A stretch of 13,803 nucleotides of DNA, taken from JAJPJX01 sp964568355. GTDB lineage: Bacteria; Acidobacteriota; Terriglobia; Bryobacterales; Bryobacteraceae. The notes below the pieces were generated by a model, which saw only the letters and a list, made by a program, of their open reading frames with translations, made no database searches and was not told the DNA's origin. The position numbers and the translations under genes are program-made. The number at the start of each line of letters is the position of its first letter. The stretch's first letter is position 1. Location of the stretch: contig CAZMRK010000707.1 in assembly GCA_964568355.1 (NCBI GenBank), forward strand, positions 1-13,803. Reading direction: 5' to 3'. Below are positions 1 through 6,505 of this stretch, piece by piece.

Positions 1-2808
1 CGGCAGATCATAAGAAAAGCTGCCGATGAAACGGTGCGGCGCATCAAAATTGGCCACCGCGCGCTCGGCCTCGCGATTATTGGCGTCCTGCAGCAGCGAG
101 TTGGCGCTCTGCTGGATCTCCACATCCGAAAGCAGTTTCGAAAATGTGTAGGAAGCGAGTACCGCCAGCCCGTTCGTAAATCGTTGCTCGTACTTCGCCA
201 GCAGGCCGTTGTAACTGGAGTTGCCCTCGGTCGAATCCAGGTACGTGATGGCCTGATATTGCGGAAAGGGTCGCAGCGCCTGCGCCAGCGTGCCGCGGAA
301 TCCGGCATAAGGCGCCTGGTAGCCAAGAGCGGTCACCGCCGGATCGCCGATGTCGCGCGTCAATAGCGACCCCAACGCCAGATACTGGGACGGCACCTGG
401 TTCAGGTTGTTCAGCGTGCTGTTGGGCAGGTGACGTCCCTGCGTGGAGACCCAGCTCACCTCCATCACACCCGCGCCCAGTCGCTGCTGTACGCCGATCT
501 GCGTCTGAAACGTTCGCCCCAGGCGGCCGCTACCTGTGCTGCCGCTCGGGTTCAAATACGAAATCGCCTGGTTGTTCGCAAAGGTCGGGTTGATGCTCGG
601 CGGCTGTACCGCCAGGCCGTTCGGCCATCCCTGGTCTAGATAGAAGACAGGCGTCGCACCGCCATCCTGGCTGGATATGTTCACAATGCTGCTGTAGCCT
701 TGCGTGATCACCTGCGCGTACCGGCGCGGAGCATAGAAAATCGCTCCTCCCGCCCGCAGAACTGTCTTCGAGCTGATCTGATATGCCAGGCCAAGGCGTG
801 GTCCCACGCCGCCCCAATAATTCTTGACTAGTTGGTTCCCGCCCAGCCGGCCCGCGCCCTCGCCCGCGAAAATCATCGCTCCGGGCCGGTTGCCGGCTGC
901 CGGGTTCGGCAGCGCCGGATCGAAATTGCTCATATTTCCATCACGATCGTGCCAAGGTTGCTGCCATTCATACCGCAGGCCGTAGTTGATGGTCAAGCTG
1001 CGCGTTACACGCCAGTCATCCTGCGCGTAAAACGCCCACACGTTCGATCGTGCCAGCAGTGGTAGTCCTACTTGCATCTCGGCCGTGGTCGGCGCGCCTA
1101 GCAGAAAGCTGGCGTAGGCGTGGCCCGTACCGCTGACGCCGGGCTGCCCGGTCGTGAAAGGAGAGAACGAGTAAGTCCCGTTCTGATCTCCCAGCGTCTG
1201 AGTGTTATCTTCCTGGTAGTCGAATCGGAAACCGAATTTGGCGTTGTGCTTGCCGTGTGTCCAGCCCACCGCGTCCTCGAAATGGACTGTCTTCGATCCC
1301 ACCGTCCGGTCCAGGTTCTCGCCGATCCGCGACAGCCCGTTGCCGCTGTACGAAACCACCGGAAATCCCGGCCCAAACGCACCCGGCACCTCATAGGAGA
1401 TACCTGGAGTCTGAAGAAAGAGGCTGAACCATGTGGTGTAGCCGAATTTGGCTTGGTTGAGCAAGTTGGGCCGGACAATCCAATCGTGGTTCAAGGCCAC
1501 GTGCGGAGACTCCGGCTTGTCATGATAGCCTTCCAGACGCGCTTCCCACGGACCGTTGTAGTTATTCCGCTCGTTGTAATTGAAGCGGACCATCGCCGCC
1601 ACCTGCTGCCGTTCATTGAAGTGATGGTCCATACGAAAGAACGGCACGCTCATGTTCTCGATGTTGCGCGCGCTGCCCGTATAGTTGCTCTCCTGTGTTC
1701 CCAGATTCGGAGCCGGAATCACCTGCAGCATGGCGCGCGCAAACGCGGAGATCCGGCTGGCGGGAACGCGATTATCGGGAAACTGCATCCGGGGTGCGCC
1801 GGCTCCCCCGCTTTGCGGATCGAAGATAGGCGCGAGCCCTGTAAAATCGCCTTCGCGCATCGCGTTAGTGCCCACCGTACGCAGCACGCCCTGCGGCTGG
1901 TTGATTCGCCGGAACAGCGTGTAGTCGAAGAAGAAGAACGTCCGGTTCCGGCCGTTATACAGCTTCGGAATCCACACTGGACCGCCCAGGGACACCGCGC
2001 CTTCTCCTTGCCGTGTCACATCCGGCGTCGCTGCATTGTAGTTGCGCGCCGAAAGCACATTATTGCGGATCAGCAATTCGAAGTTGCCGTGATACTCGTT
2101 CGTGCCGCTCTTGGTCGTCATGATGACCACGCCGCTCGAAGTATGCCCGAATTCCGCCGGCGGCACCGCTGCTTCCACGCGGAACTCGCTGACGCTGGTC
2201 ATACTCGGCCGCACCGAGAACGGTGTATTGACCGCCCCCCGATAGGTATTCGGAACGCCGTCCACCAGGATCTCCGAGGCGTGCTGCCGGCCGCCCGTAA
2301 TATTGATGCCGAAGTTGCCCGCGCTGCTGGCCACGCCCGGCACCAGCCGCACAAAGCTGGTGACGTCGCGATTCGTTCCCGCCAACTGGAACGGCACATG
2401 GTCCAGCAGTTGTCGGTTGACCACGGTAGTGACGGCCGAGTTGTCCGAATCGAGCAGCACTGCATCGCCGTGTACTTCTACCGATTGCTCGATCGCCCCG
2501 ACCTCCAGTTCAAAATCGATCCGGGCCTGCTGCTCCACTTCCAGGCGGATGTTGGATCGGGTAGTCGTCCGAAAGCCCGTCGCGGTTACCGTAGCTTGAT
2601 AGGACCCCGGTTTCACCGATGCCAGCACATACACACCAGCCTCGTTGGTCGTCGTAGTCCGGTGTACACCCGTCGCATCGTTACGTAGATCCACCTTGGC
2701 TCCGCGGATAGCCGCCCCGGTTGCGTCGCTGACCAGGCCGCTGAGTTGGGCTGTCTGGCCGTGGAGCCGCAGAGTGAATAACAAACAAAGACACAAGATT
2801 CGTTTCAA
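1..2808 (-). CDS. Oar-like TonB-dependent outer-membrane receptor with carboxypeptidase-regulatory-like N-domain (3' end outside window)
   Basis: The minus-strand frame is open for 936 codons and runs off the left edge, so the C-terminal part of the barrel is missing. Residues 1-18 (MKRILCLCLLFTLRLHGQ) look like a signal peptide. Residues about 20-103 form a carboxypeptidase-regulatory-like beta-sandwich (LSGLVSDATGAAIRGAKVDL, then GVYVLASVKPGSYQATVTATGF). Residues about 125-245 form a plug domain (ITGGRQHASEILVDGVPN, then AEFGHTSSGVVIMTTKSGTN). The rest has barrel-type strands such as FFFFDYTLFRR, VWAFYAQDDWRV and TINYGLRYEW. This architecture is that of Oar/CarbD-type TonB-dependent transporters, which take up large or complex substrates across the outer membrane; the substrate here is unknown. 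There is no STN domain before the plug. The start is TTG at 2808: an in-frame TAG lies nine codons upstream with no ATG or GTG between, and AAGGAA sits 6 nt before the TTG. The start overlaps the anti-sigma stop (TTGA). The family call is firm; the ligand cannot be inferred. Confidence 0.9.
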   Translation of the reverse strand, partial: MKRILCLCLLFTLRLHGQTAQLSGLVSDATGAAIRGAKVDLRNDATGVHRTTTTNEAGVYVLASVKPGSYQATVTATGFRTTTRSNIRLEVEQQARIDFELEVGAIEQSVEVHGDAVLLDSDNSAVTTVVNRQLLDHVPFQLAGTNRDVTSFVRLVPGVASSAGNFGINITGGRQHASEILVDGVPNTYRGAVNTPFSVRPSMTSVSEFRVEAAVPPAEFGHTSSGVVIMTTKSGTNEYHGNFELLIRNNVLSARNYNAATPDVTRQGEGAVSLGGPVWIPKLYNGRNRTFFFFDYTLFRRINQPQGVLRTVGTNAMREGDFTGLAPIFDPQSGGAGAPRMQFPDNRVPASRISAFARAMLQVIPAPNLGTQESNYTGSARNIENMSVPFFRMDHHFNERQQVAAMVRFNYNERNNYNGPWEARLEGYHDKPESPHVALNHDWIVRPNLLNQAKFGYTTWFSLFLQTPGISYEVPGAFGPGFPVVSYSGNGLSRIGENLDRTVGSKTVHFEDAVGWTHGKHNAKFGFRFDYQEDNTQTLGDQNGTYSFSPFTTGQPGVSGTGHAYASFLLGAPTTAEMQVGLPLLARSNVWAFYAQDDWRVTRSLTINYGLRYEWQQPWHDRDGNMSNFDPALPNPAAGNRPGAMIFAGEGAGRLGGNQLVKNYWGGVGPRLGLAYQISSKTVLRAGGAIFYAPRRYAQVITQGYSSIVNISSQDGGATPVFYLDQGWPNGLAVQPPSINPTFANNQAISYLNPSGSTGSGRLGRTFQTQIGVQQRLGAGVMEVSWVSTQGRHLPNSTLNNLNQVPSQYLALGSLLTRDIGDPAVTALGYQAPYAGFRGTLAQALRPFPQYQAITYLDSTEGNSSYNGLLAKYEQRFTNGLAVLASYTFSKLLSDVEIQQSANSLLQDANNREAERAVANFDAPHRFIGSFSYDLP

Positions 2809-4544
2809 AACAGGTTCCTTTCCGTTCCGGTACTAAGCTGCTCGCTGGCAGCGCCGAGGGAAGCGAGAGATCTGCTCAATCCGCGCAGCGTGTCCTCGAG
2901 CGAATAATGATCATCGGTATGAGTCAGCAGCGACCGCAGCAGTGTGTCTGTCCGCCGTGCGGCTTTGAGTGCGTCCGCTGCGGAACGCTGCCAGTTGGTT
3001 GCTCTGGGCGCGGCAATCTCGTCGAGGCTGCCGCCCAGGTCAAGAATCAAGGGAGTGGCTAACTGGCGAAAGGCCGCCGCATTCTCACCCAAAGCCACAC
3101 AGTGATCTCGCACCAGATTGCGTAACTGCCGCTTCGAATCCACTGACAGTGCGGCCTCTTGGGCAGGCCGCCAGCGCCGCGCCAGCGTCTCCAGCGCGTA
3201 GGTCCGCGCCAGGACCTTGTCCATCGCCGACAGCAGATCCGTCGTGCCGTGCGCCTGAGCCTCGCGCGATCCGAAGTACTGCCGCACGCGCAGATCATCC
3301 TCGTTCGTACGCGGCACAATCGGCGGGAGTCCTTCATCGCTCGGCGGCTCCGCCGGCGCGGGCGAGTTGAATCTCCCCGACGTATCTAGCAGTAGCCCCG
3401 GCATCTCCCGGCTCAACGTTTCGAGTTGCCGCAGCCGTTGCGGCGTCGATCCAAGCGCTTGGACCACCAGCGGTAAGCCTGGCCTGCGAATCACCTCAAT
3501 GGGTTCTCCCAGGTCCGCGCCCCACGCGTGCAGGGTGGCCCGTACCCGCAGCTCCAGTGCATCCAGATCTACGGGCGGAGCCGTGTGCGGACTGCCTCCG
3601 GTGCGCGGCGGCATCACGCGCGCCATGTGTTCCGCTCCCGGTGCATTTTCTTGAAATAATCCCGCAGGCACTTCGGCACTCGGAAGCTCGTGATAACTCA
3701 GCTCCGCCGCTTCGAACACGCGATCGGCCAGCTCCATGCGCACCAGCGTTGCGTGCCAGTCCGCTTTGCGCACCGTGATCTCCGTTCTCAGAATCGACTC
3801 AGTTGCAGCGTCCGTTCGGTTCCCCTCCCCGGCGGAGGCGGAAAGCACAAAGCCGTCTTCTACTGTCCTCGCGGCGAGCGCCGCCCGCCGTTCTTGCTGC
3901 CATCGGCGGAACTGCGCCGGCGCCAGCAGCGATTTCACTGCCAGTCCGTTCGCCGCGCACATCTTTTGCAAACTCGCCAGAATCTGGTCGTCGGTCGCCT
4001 TCAACTGTGTTCCCGCCTGTCCGCTCCAGACCTCCAGATCCGCCGCCCGGCCCCGCCACGGCGCGGGCAACTGCTCGCTCACGCGCAGCCGCTGATGCAC
4101 TACCGTCTGCCGCGCGGCACGGGAATGATGTTCGGCTCGCTCCAGAATCTCTTGCGCGCTCAGCCGCTCCGGGCGCAGCCACCACGCCAGCACGAAAACG
4201 CACATCCCGCAGGTCAGCACCGCCGCGGCGCGCCCAGGCAAACGAAGCGGCGCAGCCAGGAAAGCCAGAAACCGGGCCAGCCGGATACGTCTCTTCGCAA
4301 TCTCATCGGCGGCATCGAAACGTGGATTCAGATTCGCCCACACGCGCGGCGGGCGTGTCACCGCTGATGACAGCATGCCGTCCTGGGCGGCCACGATCAG
4401 GCGGATCGTCTGCTGCAGTGCCTCCAGTTCCGCGCGGCATCGCCAGCACGCGCTCAGGTGGCGCTCCACCCGGTGGCTGTCCGCTCTGGGGAGTTCCCGA
4501 TCAACGAACAGCAGCAACGTCGCTGCGGGAATGTGCTCATCCAT
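2805..4544 (-). CDS. Large zinc-finger transmembrane anti-sigma factor
   Basis: This is a 579-residue protein from the ATG at 4544. The N-terminal cytoplasmic part carries a zinc-binding anti-sigma (ZAS/zf-HC2) motif, HLSACWRC, with H29, C33 and C36 matching Hx3Cx2C. This class of domain holds an ECF sigma factor inactive. A single hydrophobic segment follows at about residues 105-123 (AAAVLTCGMCVFVLAWWL). The remaining ~455 residues should be periplasmic. They have no recognised catalytic motif; residues about 380-579 are rich in Leu, Ala, Arg and Glu and probably helical. Typical anti-sigma factors of this class have 80-250 residues, so the exported part is exceptionally large. An in-frame TTG at 4568 is possible, but the ATG at 4544 has a clear GAGGTG 6 nt upstream. 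The gene overlaps the sigma gene by 8 bp and the receptor gene by 4 bp, which supports co-translation. The role as partner of the adjacent sigma factor is inferred from position; the sensory ligand is unknown. Confidence 0.85.
   Translation of the reverse strand: MDEHIPAATLLLFVDRELPRADSHRVERHLSACWRCRAELEALQQTIRLIVAAQDGMLSSAVTRPPRVWANLNPRFDAADEIAKRRIRLARFLAFLAAPLRLPGRAAAVLTCGMCVFVLAWWLRPERLSAQEILERAEHHSRAARQTVVHQRLRVSEQLPAPWRGRAADLEVWSGQAGTQLKATDDQILASLQKMCAANGLAVKSLLAPAQFRRWQQERRAALAARTVEDGFVLSASAGEGNRTDAATESILRTEITVRKADWHATLVRMELADRVFEAAELSYHELPSAEVPAGLFQENAPGAEHMARVMPPRTGGSPHTAPPVDLDALELRVRATLHAWGADLGEPIEVIRRPGLPLVVQALGSTPQRLRQLETLSREMPGLLLDTSGRFNSPAPAEPPSDEGLPPIVPRTNEDDLRVRQYFGSREAQAHGTTDLLSAMDKVLARTYALETLARRWRPAQEAALSVDSKRQLRNLVRDHCVALGENAAAFRQLATPLILDLGGSLDEIAAPRATNWQRSAADALKAARRTDTLLRSLLTHTDDHYSLEDTLRGLSRSLASLGAASEQLSTGTERNLF
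2815..2820 (-). promoter_or_regulatory. Ribosome binding site for the TTG start of the TonB receptor
   Basis: The minus strand reads AAGGAA here, 6 nt before the TTG at 2808. It lies inside the last codons of the anti-sigma gene. It supports TTG as the true start, because no ATG or GTG exists between the upstream in-frame stop and the signal peptide. Confidence 0.6.
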
Positions 4545-5103
4545 GTAAAGCACCTCGAACGTGCTCAACTGCCTTCTTGAGCCATTCCGACACCGTCGAC
4601 GTGGCCACTCCCAATGTCCGGGCGATCTCGCGGTATCGCAAACCCTCGCCGCGCAGAGTCAGGCAGGCGCGCTGCGGCTTCGGCAGTTGGGCTATGGCGG
4701 TCATCACCAGCGCCAGTCGCTCTCTCGCCAGCAGATCCTGCTCCGCCACCGGACCCTGCAACAAATGGGCCGAGCCCGAATCAGGTGAGCCGTCCAGGCT
4801 CAGCACGTTGCGGTTGTGCCGGTCGCGCCAATAATCTGCCGCCTTGTGCGCAGCCACCGAAAAAAGCCAGGCGCGGTCCGACCGCATCGGCTTGGCCGCC
4901 TGCAGTGCCACGTACATCTCCACAAAGACGTCCTGTGTCACGTCCTGCGCGATGTCCGCGTTCAGTCCCTGGCTGAGCAGAAATCGGTACAGCGCTTCGC
5001 GCTCGCGCACATAGGCAGCCGTCGTGCGCTCTCGCGCCGTCATCGCTGCCGAATTGCCGCACGTTACCGCGATCGCCTGTTCCGGATAGGAAAATGCGTC
5101 CAT
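4537..5103 (-). CDS. ECF RNA polymerase sigma factor (first pair)
   Basis: This 188-residue protein has the two-domain ECF layout. Region 2 lies at about residues 29-97 and includes NADIAQDVTQDVFVEMYVAL and the AWLFSVAAHKAADYWRDRHN segment. After a variable linker, region 4 lies at about residues 134-185 (QLPKPQRACLTLRGEGLRYR, then the helix-turn-helix EIARTLGVATSTVSEWLKKA). Such factors direct RNA polymerase to a small regulon once released from an anti-sigma factor. The overlapping downstream gene encodes a zinc-finger anti-sigma factor, its expected partner, and a TonB-dependent receptor follows in the same unit. The start is uncertain: ATG at 5103 is chosen, although its ribosome binding site is weak. 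ATG at 5043 would give 168 residues and still keep region 2. A TTG at 5250 would run into the preceding gene. The ECF assignment is secure; the ECF subgroup was not determined. Confidence 0.9.
   Translation of the reverse strand: MDAFSYPEQAIAVTCGNSAAMTARERTTAAYVREREALYRFLLSQGLNADIAQDVTQDVFVEMYVALQAAKPMRSDRAWLFSVAAHKAADYWRDRHNRNVLSLDGSPDSGSAHLLQGPVAEQDLLARERLALVMTAIAQLPKPQRACLTLRGEGLRYREIARTLGVATSTVSEWLKKAVEHVRGALHG
4551..4556 (-). promoter_or_regulatory. Ribosome binding site choosing the anti-sigma start
   Basis: The minus strand reads GAGGTG, 6 nt before the ATG at 4544, inside the last codons of the sigma gene. It favours the ATG at 4544 over the upstream TTG at 4568. Confidence 0.6.
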
Positions 5104-5166
5104 CTGCCTGATCGTCTGTATGTCGATCTCATCTACAGATTGTTCGGCCGGAAAGGCGCAAATCAG

Positions 5167-5194
5167 GTTACGCGATGGTAAATATCTGGTTGCA
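5167..5194 (-). promoter_or_regulatory. Candidate ECF-type promoter for the sigma/anti-sigma/receptor unit
   Basis: On the minus strand TGCAACC (5194-5188) is followed after 15 nt by CGTAAC (5172-5167). An AAC-containing -35 element and a CGT-type -10 element at about this spacing are typical of ECF promoters, many of which are autoregulated. A second TGCAACC lies 26 bp upstream at 5220-5214 but has no matching -10 element. Transcription would begin roughly 55 nt before the ATG at 5103. This is inference from motif form and position only. Confidence 0.35.
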
Positions 5195-5221
5195 GTTTTG
5201 AAAGAAAGGGAGCGGTTGCAC

Positions 5222-6403
5222 TCAACGTTTCGCCGGGTCTGGCCCCGCAAGTCGCTGCATCACTTCGCGATTGTGCGCCATCAGCCGCTCGACGCTGCCG
5301 AATTGGCTCCAATGCAGGATCCGGTCCAGCCCGTAGAAGTCGCGCTTGGCCTGAGCCAGCCGCGCCTTGGCAGAAGGATCGCTCTTGGCCTGATCTTCCA
5401 GCTTGCGAATCCAGGCGTCCCCATCGCGCAATAACGTATCGAGTTCCTTCATCGTCTGTTTGCGCCGGGGGGCGGCCTTCGGCGGAGCCATCAGCGCTTC
5501 CGTTAGGATCCGCCCGGACGCGTTGATCGGAGCCTTTACCCCCATCAGATAACAGAGCGTCGGCACAATATCGATCTGCTCGGCATACTCCAATCGCTGC
5601 CCCGCGCGTATTCCCGGACCGGCCACCACCAGCGGCATAGGCCATGCCTCCTCCGCGTCGAACGGATGCCAGCCCGCGTCCGCCTGGCCGTGATCCGCCG
5701 TCACGAACAGGACCGTCCGGTCCCGGATGCCCAGCCTCTGCAATTCCGCCAGAAACTGTCCCAGGTAGGCATCCGCCTGCAACGCCGCTTTCACATAGGG
5801 TGAACCATCCCCCCAAATGTTGCGCCTCCAGGCAACCGCCGGGTTCTTCTCCTGTGAGCAGAGATAGCCGGCATTGCCCGTATCCTGCAAATGAATCTTC
5901 ATGAAAGCAGGCTTACTCCGCCGCAAAAACTCGAGTGCCCAATACATGGTCTGGTCGTCATGGACGGGTCGCTCGTCCGATCCGTTCAGAAAACTCAGAT
6001 GGAATCCGACGTTAATACGCCGGTAGGCAATATCGTTGGCGGCGTGCGCCGTGATGCGGTCCGGATAGAACGATTCCTGCACGTATCGTTGGTCCGTCCG
6101 CAGCAGGACCGTCCCGGCCAGAATGACTGGATTGGGAATCGAGGAGGAGTGATAGCGGATCCATTCCCCCTCCTTCGGATCAGCCGGAAGAATGTTGTAG
6201 GACTGCCGGTAGTAAGTCCCCGCAGCGATCAGGGACTTGAGGTTCTTGAGGTCGAGCCGCTCGACCGCCTTGTAGCTCAGGCCATCGATAATCAGGATGA
6301 CCGCATGCGCGGGCTTTTCCGCTCCGCTTTGCGCCCGAACTGTCACCGCAGGCATAGCCGTCAGCAAAAGAGCCAGGCTGCTCCAAATAGAAGATATCTT
6401 CAT
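5222..6403 (-). CDS. Secreted alkaline-phosphatase-superfamily phosphodiesterase/sulfatase-like hydrolase
   Basis: This 393-residue protein begins with a signal peptide (MKISSIWSSLALLLTAMPAV, cleavage probable near VRA-QS). The mature part shows the alkaline phosphatase superfamily core: ILIIDGLSYKAV with metal ligand D40; SSSIPN, where S88 aligns with the Ser/Thr nucleophile of the TxPN motif in nucleotide pyrophosphatase/phosphodiesterases; D174 in DTGNAG; VTADHGQ with D237 and H238; H246; and the sulfatase-like EQIDIVPTLCYLMG. These enzymes hydrolyse phosphate or sulfate esters using two metals, probably here in the periplasm. The DxxGH motif reads DTGNAG, with Asn177 where His is usual, so activity or metal use may differ. 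The substrate is unknown. The ATG at 6403 is preceded by only a weak GAAGAAAG. The gene lies 118 bp upstream of the sigma gene on the same strand but probably has its own promoter in the 102-bp gap (6404-6505) that separates it from the divergent permease gene. No clear promoter was recognised there. Confidence 0.85.
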   Translation of the reverse strand: MKISSIWSSLALLLTAMPAVTVRAQSGAEKPAHAVILIIDGLSYKAVERLDLKNLKSLIAAGTYYRQSYNILPADPKEGEWIRYHSSSIPNPVILAGTVLLRTDQRYVQESFYPDRITAHAANDIAYRRINVGFHLSFLNGSDERPVHDDQTMYWALEFLRRSKPAFMKIHLQDTGNAGYLCSQEKNPAVAWRRNIWGDGSPYVKAALQADAYLGQFLAELQRLGIRDRTVLFVTADHGQADAGWHPFDAEEAWPMPLVVAGPGIRAGQRLEYAEQIDIVPTLCYLMGVKAPINASGRILTEALMAPPKAAPRRKQTMKELDTLLRDGDAWIRKLEDQAKSDPSAKARLAQAKRDFYGLDRILHWSQFGSVERLMAHNREVMQRLAGPDPAKR

Positions 6404-6505
6404 CTTTCTTCACAGCCTGCCTCCCGCAGGGACGCTTGTCAATCGGTGATTTCCGTCAGGACACCTGCTTCGGGCTAAGATGAACTCTGCGAGTGCTTCT
6501 CGCGT

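Noticed and set aside
1120..2688. 522-codon open frame on the plus strand, antisense to the TonB receptor
   Set aside because: Its translation is Arg/His-rich without domains, and it lies fully opposite a well-supported receptor. Long antisense frames are common in GC-rich genes.
1..5103. Classical FecI-FecR-FecA iron-citrate-type signalling system
   Set aside because: The receptor lacks a visible STN domain and the regulator carries a zf-HC2 motif rather than a FecR domain, so only the gene order is similar.
6437..6481. TTGTCA and TAAGAT as a promoter for the permease gene
   Set aside because: The two hexamers are 33 bp apart, too far for a sigma-70 promoter, and no better -35 was found at normal spacing.
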